DNA from: Bacillota bacterium
GTDB taxonomy: Bacteria; Bacillota; Clostridia; Lachnospirales; Lachnospiraceae
NCBI GenBank assembly: GCA_023386315.1
Contig: JAEWJZ010000029.1
Location: 124,001-188,000 of the forward strand
Length of the DNA stretch: 64,000 nucleotides
Direction: 5' to 3'
Shown here: positions 50,909 through 60,123 of the stretch, one piece after another
How positions within the stretch are numbered: the stretch's first letter is position 1
Layout of the letters: the number at the start of each line of letters is the position of its first letter
Translations under genes and position numbers: made by a program
Notes under the pieces: generated by a model
What the model was told of the DNA's origin: nothing
The model's database searches: none
What the model saw: only the letters and a program-made list of their open reading frames with translations

Positions 50909-52696
50909 ATGGATCAATATGAGAAAATGGAACACCGGTTTGTGGACTGCTATAAGAGGTACGGAAATCGTTCGGTTATGGTGCTGCTGGGTTTTTATAG
51001 AGGGCAGTACCATAAGTTTCTGCTTTCCACCTTCTTTTTTGTAATTAAACATGCCCCCAGTCTCTTTGCTGCGCTTCTCACTGCCAATGTGATCAACGGA
51101 GCCATAGCAGGAGGAGAAAAGGGAAAGCATGCAATCCTTTTAAACGTGGCTGTCTGGCTGGGGCTTTTGGCTGTTCATCTTCCGGCAAACTGGCTTCATA
51201 ACAAATACAAAAACCAGGTAATACGTAAAACGGAGGCCGGGTTAAGGGGCGCTCTGGTCAGGAAGCTTCAGGAACTGTCCATTCCCTATCACACGGAGAT
51301 TCAGTCAGGCAGGCTCCAGTCCAAGATCATACGTGACGTGGAGGCAGTGGAGACCTTATCTTCCCAGCTGTTTGTTAATCTGATGAACATTATGATGAAT
51401 CTGGTTATCACTCTGGGTATTACAGCCGTAAAAAACAGGACTGTGCTTATGTTTTTTCTTCTGGTAGCTCCGGTGACTGCGATAACAGTCGTTGCATTCC
51501 GCAAACGAATCCACAGCGAAAACAGGGCATTCCGCCGTGAGATGGAGGAGACCAGCGCCCGGGTAATGGAGATGGTGGAGCTGGTTCCTGTCACCAGAGC
51601 CCATGCGCTGGAACAGCAGGAAGTTGAAAAAATCAAGGAACAGCTGGAAGAAACCGCAGACAAGGGATACCGGCTGGACATGGTACAGGCACATTTTGGG
51701 GCAGTCAGCTGGTGCGTATTTCAGGTGTTTCAGGCTCTGTGTCTGGGATTTTCCGGATATATGGCCTGGAAGGGAGCCATAAAGATCGGCGATGTAACTT
51801 TTTATCAGGCAAGCTTTACCACGGTGGTCAGCCAGTTTACGGGGCTTATTAATCTGCTTCCCATTCTGACCAAGGGACTTGAATCGGTTACTTCCATCGG
51901 TGAGGTCTTAATTTCCGATGATGTGGAGCATAATGAGGGAAAGAGCGAGCTGAAGGAATTAAAGGGCAGTTTCACCTTTCAGCAGGTTGAGTTTTCCTAT
52001 AAAGGTTCCAGTGAGCGGGTTCTTTCGGGAATTAATCTGGAAGTAAAGGAAGGGGAGACCATTGCGCTGGTTGGAGAATCCGGATCGGGAAAGACTACCA
52101 TATTGAATCTTCTGATTGGTTTTATCACACCTGGCAGCGGAAGGCTTTTCATCGACGGAACGGATATGAGTGACATCAATTTAAGAAGCTACCGGAGATT
52201 TATCTCGGTGGTGCCCCAGTCTCCGGTTCTCTTTACAGGTACTGTAAGGGAAAATATTACGTATGGACTTTTAAATGTACCGGATGAAGCGGTGAATCAT
52301 GCGGTAGAAGCCGCAAACTTAAAATCAGTCATTGCCAGACTTCCCAAAGGGCTGGATACCATGATTGGAGAACACGGTGCCAATTTGAGCGGCGGTCAGA
52401 GACAGAGAATTTCCATAGCGAGAGCAATTATCAGAGATCCCCGTGTGATTATACTGGATGAAGCAACCTCGGCACTTGATACGATTTCAGAAAAGGAGAT
52501 TCAGGATGCTCTCGACCGGCTGATTAAAGGCAGAACTACATTTATTGTTGCCCACAGGCTTTCAACGGTAAGAGGAGCAGACCGGATCGTGGTTTTAGAC
52601 CAGGGAAAAATCAGGGAAGAAGGGAGTTATGAGACACTGATGGAGTTAAAAGGGGAATTCTATGAGATGGAGCGGCTCCAGATGGCATTAAGATGA
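50909..52696 (+). CDS. ABC exporter, fused permease-ATPase
   Basis: A half-transporter of about 595 residues: six helices in residues about 30-310, then an ATPase with Walker A GESGSGKTT, signature LSGGQRQR and Walker B VIILDEATSALD. It works as a dimer and exports lipids, peptides or drugs. The ATG at 50909 follows AGGGAG. It is the last gene of the polysaccharide operon, 10 nt after the esterase; its link with sugar use is unclear. Confidence 0.92.
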   Translation: MDQYEKMEHRFVDCYKRYGNRSVMVLLGFYRGQYHKFLLSTFFFVIKHAPSLFAALLTANVINGAIAGGEKGKHAILLNVAVWLGLLAVHLPANWLHNKYKNQVIRKTEAGLRGALVRKLQELSIPYHTEIQSGRLQSKIIRDVEAVETLSSQLFVNLMNIMMNLVITLGITAVKNRTVLMFFLLVAPVTAITVVAFRKRIHSENRAFRREMEETSARVMEMVELVPVTRAHALEQQEVEKIKEQLEETADKGYRLDMVQAHFGAVSWCVFQVFQALCLGFSGYMAWKGAIKIGDVTFYQASFTTVVSQFTGLINLLPILTKGLESVTSIGEVLISDDVEHNEGKSELKELKGSFTFQQVEFSYKGSSERVLSGINLEVKEGETIALVGESGSGKTTILNLLIGFITPGSGRLFIDGTDMSDINLRSYRRFISVVPQSPVLFTGTVRENITYGLLNVPDEAVNHAVEAANLKSVIARLPKGLDTMIGEHGANLSGGQRQRISIARAIIRDPRVIILDEATSALDTISEKEIQDALDRLIKGRTTFIVAHRLSTVRGADRIVVLDQGKIREEGSYETLMELKGEFYEMERLQMALR

Positions 52697-52704
52697 AAAA
52701 ACGG

Positions 52705-52753
52705 TTTACATCTTAAACAATCCGGTGTATAATCAAATCTTACATACGTAGTA
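52705..52753 (+). promoter_or_regulatory. Promoter of the PBP operon with BlaI-type box A
   Basis: TTTACA (52705-52710), 17-nt spacer, TATAAT (52728-52733). Box A, CTTAC-ATAC-GTAGTA at 52739-52753, lies over the transcription start. It matches the box at the blaI promoter in all fixed positions (CTTAC-N4-GTARTA). Confidence 0.78.
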
Positions 52754-52810
52754 ATTTAGCAGTCTGCAGGGAGGTTTTAAAAGGGGTCCCTGTTCCTTTC
52801 ATATTATAAA

Positions 52811-52825
52811 TATTACAAGCGTAAG
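52811..52825 (-). promoter_or_regulatory. BlaI-type box B before the first PBP gene
   Basis: TATTAC-AAGC-GTAAG, the same motif in reverse orientation (CTTAC-N4-GTAATA on the minus strand), just before the GGAG of the first PBP gene. Two boxes 72 bp apart may allow cooperative repression. Confidence 0.7.
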
Positions 52826-52838
52826 AATAAGGAGAATT

Positions 52839-55697
52839 ATGCGCCGCAGTCATTTATTTAAGAATAAGAGCTTTCCAGACATTTCCTTTCAGATTCCCAG
52901 ATTATTGATATTGGGAATGTTTTTTGGATTTTTATTATCGGCACTGATCGTACGGTTATATCATTTACAGATCATGGAGGGGGCTGCCAGTCAGGAAGAG
53001 TTTATCACCTCCATTATGAAGACCCAGAGGCTTCCCGGCAACAGAGGGAACATCTATGACAGGAACGGAACGCTGCTGGCTTCCAACCGTCTTTCCTATA
53101 ACATCACTCTGGAAGATTCCGGGAATTATAAGAATCAGAAGGAGAAGCAGAAAGCATTAAACGGAATCGCCTATCAGCTCATTGGTCTTGTAGGAGATGA
53201 GGATAAATTAAATGTCAGTCTTCCCATTAAGGTGAATGAGGAAGGAAACTATGAGTATACGGTAGACGGCTGGAAGCTGAGCAGGTTTAAGGCAGATTTT
53301 TATGGAAAGAGCCAGGTTACGGATTTAACAGAAGAGCAGTCGCAGAAGACAGCGGCAGAACTTATGGAGGATCTTTGCGGAAAGAAGAAATTCATGATTG
53401 ATTCGTCCTATCCGCAAGAGGAGCAAAAGAAGTACGGACTGCCTGAGACGATGAGCGCTAAGGAGATCTTACAGGTTGCCAACATCCGTTACGGTCTGTC
53501 ATTAAACTCCTATCGGAAATACTTACCATATCTTGTGGCCTCTGATGTATCAGACAAAGCCATGGTAGGAGTGATGGAACAAAAGCACAGTCTCCAGGGA
53601 GCCGATGTGGAGAACAGCAGCATCCGGGTATACTATGGCGGAGAAAGCATGTCTTCCATACTTGGATATACAGGCGGAATATCAGCCGATGAGCTGGAGG
53701 CTCTTGGTGAGAACAACAATATTTACTCCAATCAGTCGGTAATCGGCAAAAGCGGGATTGAAAAATCCATGGAGGAGTGGCTGCGGGGACAGGATGGAAC
53801 CCAGGAATTCTATACAGATGTTGTTGGAAATCCCAAGACAGAACCGGTTATCACCAGCAGTCCGGGCACCGGCAAGGATGTTTATTTAACAGTGGACAAA
53901 GGATTGCAGGATGCGGTATATCAGATGTTAAAACAGCAGATTGCCGGAATTCTTCTGGCTAATATGGTGGAAACCAGAAGGGCTGAGATGCCAAAAGCTG
54001 CCGATGCATCCCAGATCCGCATTGCTTCTGACGAGGTGTACTATGCACTGATTCAAAATCATGTCATTGATACGGAACGGTTAAAAGAAGAGAATGCATC
54101 GGATCTGGAAAAAAAGGTATACGGAGATTTTAAGCGGAAAAAGGAAGCAGTGATTAGTCAGCTGTCCGCTGCCTTCGATGCGTCCGGAGCTGCTTATCAG
54201 GCACTTGGTCCGGAGGTGCAGGGATATTTGGATTTCCTGGTCAGTCAGGCTCGGAAAGACCAGTTTCTATTGAACGGAAGCGGAACCTGGGACTGGAAGG
54301 AAAAGAGCCTGAGGCAGTACTTAACTGAATCCATCGCAGCAGGCCATATGGATCTAAGCCGTCTGGAAAACAATGAAAAGTATACGGAGATCCAGGATGC
54401 AGAGCGTCTTGCAGAAGAAAAGATGCTGAAGGATATAACGGAAAACCGGGAATTTGAACAGAAAATTTATCAGGCGATGATCGGGGAGGGATCCTTAAGC
54501 GGAAAGGAGACAGAACAGCTGCTTTATGAACAGGGAGTTCTTTCCAAGGATGATCCGGATTATCCCCTTCTGATGAATGGCCAGTTAAGTGCCTGGCAGT
54601 TTATCCGTAAGAAAATCACCAATCTGGAGATCACACCGGCTCAGCTGGCTTTAAATCCATGTTCCGGTTCGGCAGTTGTGGTAAATCCCCAGAACGGAGA
54701 GGTGATTGCCTGCGTCAGCTATCCGGGCTATGATAATAACCGGCTGGCAAACCAGATGGACACCTCCTATTACCAGCAGCTGGAACAGGATTTGTCCCTT
54801 CCTCTTTTCAACCGGGCCACCAGCCAGCTGACGGCTCCCGGTTCCACCTTTAAGCCGGTTACGGTAATTGCCGGATTAACGGAAGGAGTCATTCAGACGG
54901 ATACCAGCGTTTTATGTACCGGTGCATTTGATAAGGTAGAACCGCCTCTGCGGTGCTGGAAACGTGCCGGCCACGGGGTGATCTCTTCCAGTGCGGATGC
55001 ACTGAAGAATTCCTGTAATGTATATCTGTCGGAGATCACCTACAGGCTGGGAACGGGTGCAGACGGCAGTTTTTCAGAGGATAAGGGACTGGGCAGCTTA
55101 ATTAAATATGCCCAGCTTCTGGATCTGGATAAAAACACCGGAATTGAAATCGGGGAGGCAAAACCTCATGTGACCGATCAGTATGCGATTCCATCCTCCA
55201 TTGGGCAGGGAACCCATAACTATACTACTTCCCAGATTGCACGTTATACGGCTACTCTGGCAAATCACGGACAAAGCTATCAGCTGTCCATGATCGGCAA
55301 GATTACAGACGGAGACGGTACAGTGGTGAAATCCTTTGCCCCTTCCTTAAGCAGTACGGTTAACTTACCGGAATTTGTATGGAATGATGTGGCGAAAGGT
55401 ATGAACGAGCTGGTAAAATCCAATGCGACCTTAAAAGATATAAAGATAGATGCAGCAGGAAAAACCGGTACTGCAGAAGAATCAAAAACAAAACCCAACC
55501 ATGGTCTGTTTATTGGATATGCGCCCCTTGTCAATCCTCAGATTGCCATAACTGTGAGAATTGCAAACGGATACAGCTCCGGTAATGTGGTAGGCGTGGG
55601 AAAAAATATTTTTAATTATTATTTCCATCTGGAAGATACCGAAAAGATTCTGACCGGTACGGCTTCCGGTGTATCCAATAACCTTCGTACGGATTAA
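52839..55697 (+). CDS. Class B penicillin-binding protein (PBP2-like transpeptidase)
   Basis: A 952-residue, membrane-anchored transpeptidase (helix at about 19-41). Dimerisation domain with RGNIYDRNGTLLA; transpeptidase motifs STFK (Ser 669, Lys 672), SCN (725-727) and KTGT (875-878). It is longer than ordinary PBP2 owing to an insert at about 365-605 between the dimerisation and catalytic halves. It cross-links peptidoglycan. First gene of a two-PBP operon with BlaI-type boxes at its promoter, so probably induced by beta-lactams (inference). Confidence 0.92.
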   Translation: MRRSHLFKNKSFPDISFQIPRLLILGMFFGFLLSALIVRLYHLQIMEGAASQEEFITSIMKTQRLPGNRGNIYDRNGTLLASNRLSYNITLEDSGNYKNQKEKQKALNGIAYQLIGLVGDEDKLNVSLPIKVNEEGNYEYTVDGWKLSRFKADFYGKSQVTDLTEEQSQKTAAELMEDLCGKKKFMIDSSYPQEEQKKYGLPETMSAKEILQVANIRYGLSLNSYRKYLPYLVASDVSDKAMVGVMEQKHSLQGADVENSSIRVYYGGESMSSILGYTGGISADELEALGENNNIYSNQSVIGKSGIEKSMEEWLRGQDGTQEFYTDVVGNPKTEPVITSSPGTGKDVYLTVDKGLQDAVYQMLKQQIAGILLANMVETRRAEMPKAADASQIRIASDEVYYALIQNHVIDTERLKEENASDLEKKVYGDFKRKKEAVISQLSAAFDASGAAYQALGPEVQGYLDFLVSQARKDQFLLNGSGTWDWKEKSLRQYLTESIAAGHMDLSRLENNEKYTEIQDAERLAEEKMLKDITENREFEQKIYQAMIGEGSLSGKETEQLLYEQGVLSKDDPDYPLLMNGQLSAWQFIRKKITNLEITPAQLALNPCSGSAVVVNPQNGEVIACVSYPGYDNNRLANQMDTSYYQQLEQDLSLPLFNRATSQLTAPGSTFKPVTVIAGLTEGVIQTDTSVLCTGAFDKVEPPLRCWKRAGHGVISSSADALKNSCNVYLSEITYRLGTGADGSFSEDKGLGSLIKYAQLLDLDKNTGIEIGEAKPHVTDQYAIPSSIGQGTHNYTTSQIARYTATLANHGQSYQLSMIGKITDGDGTVVKSFAPSLSSTVNLPEFVWNDVAKGMNELVKSNATLKDIKIDAAGKTGTAEESKTKPNHGLFIGYAPLVNPQIAITVRIANGYSSGNVVGVGKNIFNYYFHLEDTEKILTGTASGVSNNLRTD

Positions 55698-55709
55698 AGG
55701 AGGAATGGA

Positions 55710-57821
55710 ATGAGTCGGGGAATGAAACGATTTGTATTCAGCACTGTCTGTACCTTATTGATATTGGTGACTGGTGTGGCCGGAGGGATGTTATTTCTCC
55801 GTTATGAGAATAAAAAGGAGTCAAAAAAGAAGCCGGATGCACTCCTAACAGATTATGTCTCCAGTTTACAACATGCAGATTACGGGGCCATGTACGGTAT
55901 GCTTGACCAGCAGAGCCAGCTAAATATAAGTCTGGAGGATTTTACTGCCAGAAACAAGAATATTTATGAAGGAATTGAAGCAGAGGATATAAAGGCTGAG
56001 ATAACAGGCGTTGACTTAAAAGATGGGGAAGCAGCAGTCACTTATCAGATGAGTTTAAACAGTCTGGCAGGTGAAGTCAGTTTTTCCAATCAGGCGGTTT
56101 TTAAAAAAGAGAAGAAAGCCGGCTATAAACTGGAATGGAATGACAGCATGATATTTCCGGAGCTTACTAAAACCGATAAAGTCAAAGTAGTAACGGATAA
56201 GGCGGAAAGAGGGAATATTTATGACAGGAACGGTTTTCTGCTGGCTGGAAAGGGTACTGCCTCCTCTGTTGGTCTGGTTCCTGGGAAAATGAGCCAGGAT
56301 TCCGGCAAGGATGTGGAAAAACTGGGAGAACTGCTCTCCATATCTCCGGAGAACATACAAAAAAAGCTGTCTGCAGGATGGGTAAAGGAAGATTCCTTTG
56401 TTCCGCTGAAAACCTTAAAGAAGGCGGATGACTTTAAACTTCAGTCGGAACATGCCAGTGAAGAAGACAAAAAGAACAAAGAGCTTCAGGAACAGCTTCT
56501 GACCATTCCCGGAGTGCTGATTACAGATACAGCCGTGCGATCTTACCCGCTGGAGGAAAAAGGAGCCCATCTGATCGGATACGTCCAGAATGTGACGTCT
56601 GAGGATCTGGAAAAGCATAAGGGGGAAGATTACTTAACGGACAGCGTTATTGGAAAAAGCGGTATGGAAGGACTGTATGAAAAGGAATTAAAGGGAACAA
56701 ACGGCCGTACCATATTCATTGCAGATGCGTCAGGAAATAGTAAGAAAAAGCTTGCGGTAAAACCGAGAACGGACGGTGCGGATATTACGCTCACCATTGA
56801 CAGCGCGCTTCAGAGCACGATTTATGATACGTTCCAGGAAGATAAAAGCTGCAGTGTTGCCATGAATCCCCATACAGGAGAGATTCTGGCTCTTGTAAGC
56901 ACTCCCTCCTACGATGACAATGATTTTATTCTGGGGATGCCGGCAGACAAATGGGATTCTTTAAATAATGATGAGCGAAAACCTCTTTATAACCGGTTCC
57001 GCCAGAAGTTTGCTCCGGGTTCTTCCTTTAAGCCAATTACTGCTGTAGTTGGACTGGGAAGCGGCGCTATTGATCCCAATGAAGATTATGGAAGCACAGG
57101 GTTAAGCTGGAGAAAGGATGAGAGCTGGGGGAACTATTACGTAACCACCCTTCATGACAGCAGTCCGCTTAATCTGGAAAATGCATTTATATATTCCAAC
57201 AATATTTATTTTGCAAAGGCGGCTTTAAAGATAGGCTATGATGATTTTATGGCAGGGCTTAATAAGCTGGGATTTAACCAGCCCCTTCCGTTTGAGATTT
57301 CCGTTGCCCAGTCCCAGTATTCCAATTCAGACCGGATTGAGTCAGAAGTGCAGCTGGCTGACAGCGGCTATGGCCAGGGACAGATGCTTGTAAATCCGGT
57401 ACATCTGGCTGCCCTTTATACGATGTTTGCCAATGAAGGGAATGTCATCCAGCCTGTTCTTAAGGCTGAACAGAATGCTGCGCCCAAAATATGGCTTCAG
57501 GGAGCCTGCTCAGCTGAGAATGCCAATCTGGTCCGTGAGGATTTGATTAAGGTTGTAAGCTCGGAGCATGGTACCGGTCATGCCATCATGAGATCTGACA
57601 TTAAGCTTGCAGGAAAGACGGGAACTGCAGAGATCAAAGCCTCAAAAGGGGATACCACGGGGACGGAGCTAGGCTGGTTTTCGGTATTTACCGCAGATCC
57701 GGATACAAAATCACCACTGCTTCTTATCAGCATGGTGGAGGATGTGAAAAACCGGGGCGGAAGCGGGTATGTAGTGCGAAAGGATAAACGGATACTGGAT
57801 TCCTATCTTCCGGTACAGTAG
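55710..57821 (+). CDS. MecA/PBP3-type class B penicillin-binding protein with NTF2-like MecA_N domain
   Basis: A 703-residue transpeptidase. An N-terminal helix (about 8-30) is followed by an NTF2-like MecA_N domain (about 42-150; DALLTDYVSSLQHADYGAMY), as in staphylococcal PBP2a and Bacillus PbpC. Then the dimerisation domain (ERGNIYDRNGFLLA) and the catalytic domain with SSFK (Ser 438, Lys 441), SNN (496-498) and KTGT (636-639). PBPs of this class often have low beta-lactam affinity. It lies 12 nt behind the first PBP, convergent with blaR1-blaI. Resistance is inferred. Confidence 0.92.
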   Translation: MSRGMKRFVFSTVCTLLILVTGVAGGMLFLRYENKKESKKKPDALLTDYVSSLQHADYGAMYGMLDQQSQLNISLEDFTARNKNIYEGIEAEDIKAEITGVDLKDGEAAVTYQMSLNSLAGEVSFSNQAVFKKEKKAGYKLEWNDSMIFPELTKTDKVKVVTDKAERGNIYDRNGFLLAGKGTASSVGLVPGKMSQDSGKDVEKLGELLSISPENIQKKLSAGWVKEDSFVPLKTLKKADDFKLQSEHASEEDKKNKELQEQLLTIPGVLITDTAVRSYPLEEKGAHLIGYVQNVTSEDLEKHKGEDYLTDSVIGKSGMEGLYEKELKGTNGRTIFIADASGNSKKKLAVKPRTDGADITLTIDSALQSTIYDTFQEDKSCSVAMNPHTGEILALVSTPSYDDNDFILGMPADKWDSLNNDERKPLYNRFRQKFAPGSSFKPITAVVGLGSGAIDPNEDYGSTGLSWRKDESWGNYYVTTLHDSSPLNLENAFIYSNNIYFAKAALKIGYDDFMAGLNKLGFNQPLPFEISVAQSQYSNSDRIESEVQLADSGYGQGQMLVNPVHLAALYTMFANEGNVIQPVLKAEQNAAPKIWLQGACSAENANLVREDLIKVVSSEHGTGHAIMRSDIKLAGKTGTAEIKASKGDTTGTELGWFSVFTADPDTKSPLLLISMVEDVKNRGGSGYVVRKDKRILDSYLPVQ

Positions 57822-57829
57822 TGAAAAAG

Positions 57830-57876
57830 ACAGAGCTTAAGGCTGGAGTAACTTCTCCTTTCTTAAGCTCTGTTTT
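57830..57876. terminator. Bidirectional terminator between the PBP operon and blaR1
   Basis: A perfect 12-bp stem, 57830-57841 with 57862-57873, the interior forming a further GGAG/CTCC hairpin. T-rich on both strands. Confidence 0.85.
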
Positions 57877-59662
57877 ATTGTTTGTAGATATTCCGGTCAT
57901 TTAAGATATCCAGTGTAATCGCTGCAGCGGTACGACCATCGGCAAAACTGCCGTTGTGAATGTTGGTAGAGAACACATAGGTCTCATTGCAGGATTTTGC
58001 AAAACCGATAAACCAGCCGTTGATGCTTTGACGGTTTATTGTTCCGGTTCCCGTTTTCCCATATAAAGAGACACCCTGGCTGGAGGACAGGTAAATGGAA
58101 TCCTGCACTGCTTTTATATGATCCGGTTTAAAAGGAAGCGTTCCCTGGGAAAGGCGGGCTAAGAGCTCCACCTGCTCTGCCGGGGAGATTTTAAGTGAAG
58201 ATTCCAGCCAGTAGCTGCCAAGTCCTCCGGATAAATCCTGATTTCCATATTCCAGGCGCATCATGCAGTCTTTTAAGGCAGACATACCGTTCTTTTCATC
58301 AAGAGCTTTAAAATACCAGTTAACAGAGTGGTTCATAGCGGTATCAAGGGTCTGGTCCTCATTCCAGGCATCAAAGGGGTAGGGGGTTTTATCCCACTTT
58401 ATGTAAGAGGAACCTGGGGTAATGACTCCGTGTTCCAGAGCGCACAGTGCGCTGTAAATCTTATAAGTGGAATCAGGGGAAATCCGGGTTACAGCCCCTT
58501 CCTGATTGTAGATATGGTATTGATTGGAATTGACTTCGTAGAGGACAAAGCTTCCTTCATATCCATGGAAATAAGAGTCTAAATCCAGCTGATTTATGTG
58601 TTCCGGATGAAACGGGTAAGAAGCCCCCCCGGATGCAGCTGCAGACGTGACAGGCATAAAGGCAAACAGCAGGAAAGCGGCAATGACCAGAATAAAACGG
58701 CTTTTCCACCGCACCCATCCGGATTCTTTCCGATAGGCAGCAATGCAAAGGATTCTCCTGTGGATTTCCTTTTCAGAACCTGCGATCTGGACAGCGGGAG
58801 AGAGGCGCCTGGACATATTTTCAGCGAAACGAATCAGGGTTCTGCCATAATCCAGATAGCTGTTCTCTTCAAGCCTGGAAAGCACCGATAAATCACAGGC
58901 AACTTCCTGATCCTTTCTCATCTCTTTTAACCCAAGCCATACTGCCGGATGATACCAGTACAGGATTTGAGCGAGAGCTATCAGCCGGTTAATAAAAAGA
59001 TCTCCGTGTTTAATATGTGACAGCTCATGAAGAAAAATGTAGCGTATTTCTTTCTCAGTAAATTCTGACAGCATGTGAATGGGAATAATGATTACCGGTT
59101 TTATAAAGCCGGCAGCTATGGGTGAATTCAAATATGCACTGCTGTATACCGGGATATTCTTCTTTATTCCGAGTTCATGCCGGCAGCTGTCAAACAGCTG
59201 TCTGATCTGCCTGTTTTGCAGAGGAAGAGATGCCCTTGTGATTTGTCTGATTCTAAAGCTGGAAATAATATTCAGGACTGACATGACACCAATCCCAAGT
59301 CCACATATATATGGCAGAACGGAAGGAAAATGAAGAACAGCCCTGCGGCTGACGGATATTGAGAAATCTTCAATAAAACCGGAAACATCAGCACCATAAC
59401 AGGAAGCTGATGCAGCTGCTTTTACTGGAGATATACCGTCTCCAAGCCGGCCAAACAGACCCAGTCCGTGACCTGCAGAAATCATGGAGGAGGGGAGAAA
59501 TGGAAAGATCAGTACAAACAGCAGTAAATACCAGATTCTGTATTGGGCTTTCCAGGTAAGATGATTTTTAAGAAGCTTTTTTATCAGAGGGATGATTCCG
59601 GCTATTATAATTATAACAACGCAGTTTAACATAAGTCGGGTTATAAGTGAAAGAAGCATCAT
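57875..59662 (-). CDS. blaR1: BlaR1/MecR1-type beta-lactam sensor-transducer
   Basis: A 595-residue integral membrane M56 metalloprotease fused to a penicillin-binding sensor. Helices at about 5-28, 42-62, 110-135 and 322-342. Zinc motif HELSH at 212-216, with the downstream Glu in EVACD. Extracellular sensor, about 345-595, of class D beta-lactamase type: STYK (Ser 398, Lys 401), SVN (446-448) and KTG (536-538). Acylation by a beta-lactam should activate proteolysis that removes BlaI. Its start overlaps the blaI stop by one base (TAATG). Confidence 0.95.
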   Translation of the reverse strand: MMLLSLITRLMLNCVVIIIIAGIIPLIKKLLKNHLTWKAQYRIWYLLLFVLIFPFLPSSMISAGHGLGLFGRLGDGISPVKAAASASCYGADVSGFIEDFSISVSRRAVLHFPSVLPYICGLGIGVMSVLNIISSFRIRQITRASLPLQNRQIRQLFDSCRHELGIKKNIPVYSSAYLNSPIAAGFIKPVIIIPIHMLSEFTEKEIRYIFLHELSHIKHGDLFINRLIALAQILYWYHPAVWLGLKEMRKDQEVACDLSVLSRLEENSYLDYGRTLIRFAENMSRRLSPAVQIAGSEKEIHRRILCIAAYRKESGWVRWKSRFILVIAAFLLFAFMPVTSAAASGGASYPFHPEHINQLDLDSYFHGYEGSFVLYEVNSNQYHIYNQEGAVTRISPDSTYKIYSALCALEHGVITPGSSYIKWDKTPYPFDAWNEDQTLDTAMNHSVNWYFKALDEKNGMSALKDCMMRLEYGNQDLSGGLGSYWLESSLKISPAEQVELLARLSQGTLPFKPDHIKAVQDSIYLSSSQGVSLYGKTGTGTINRQSINGWFIGFAKSCNETYVFSTNIHNGSFADGRTAAAITLDILNDRNIYKQ

Positions 59663-60045
59663 TATGATTCCTCCCCATGTTCTTTAAAAAGAAGCTTTTT
59701 CAGTTCAGCTAAGTCCTCGTCAGATATATGATTGCTGTTGATGTAATTAGTGACCATACCGGATATCCTGCCATTATAGAACCGGTTTAAAAAGTGGCTG
59801 TTTTCCTTCTTCAGATAGTCGTTCTCTTTAATAAGAGGAGTATAAATGAATACACGGCTCTCTTTTGTGTAGGTGACAGCCCCCTTTTGCACCAGCCTTT
59901 TTAACAGGGTGTGAATCGTCTTGGGATTCCAGTCAGTTGTCTGTGTCAGTTTTTCGGTTACCTCGTTGGTGTTAATTGGAGCGTACCTCCAAAGTACCTT
60001 CATCACTTCATATTCTGCTTCAGAAATTTGCGGAAGGTGGCTCAT
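59662..60045 (-). CDS. blaI: BlaI/MecI-family repressor
   Basis: A 127-residue repressor with an N-terminal winged helix (ISEAEYEVMKVLWRYAPINTNEVTE, WNPKTIHTLLKRLVQKGAV, given in outline for residues 6-57) and a C-terminal dimerisation helix pair. It binds TTACANNTGTAA-like operators as a dimer and is inactivated through BlaR1. The ATG at 60045 follows AGGAG with an 8-nt gap; an upstream ATG would start inside the operator. Co-transcribed with blaR1. Probable targets are its own promoter and the PBP operon. Confidence 0.95.
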   Translation of the reverse strand: MSHLPQISEAEYEVMKVLWRYAPINTNEVTEKLTQTTDWNPKTIHTLLKRLVQKGAVTYTKESRVFIYTPLIKENDYLKKENSHFLNRFYNGRISGMVTNYINSNHISDEDLAELKKLLFKEHGEES

Positions 60046-60060
60046 ACTTAATCTCCTGTT

Positions 60061-60109
60061 CTTACAAGTGTAATACATATATTATAAGAGCACAAAGCCT
60101 AAGTGTCAA
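60061..60109 (-). promoter_or_regulatory. Consensus promoter and BlaI box of blaI-blaR1
   Basis: On the minus strand: TTGACA (60109-60104), 17-nt spacer, TATAAT (60086-60081), a full consensus promoter. The box CTTAC-AAGT-GTAATA (plus-strand reading, 60061-60075) lies just downstream of the -10 and contains TTACA-AG-TGTAA, a textbook BlaI/MecI dyad. Confidence 0.88.
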
Positions 60110-60123
60110 CAAACCCGGTCCTA

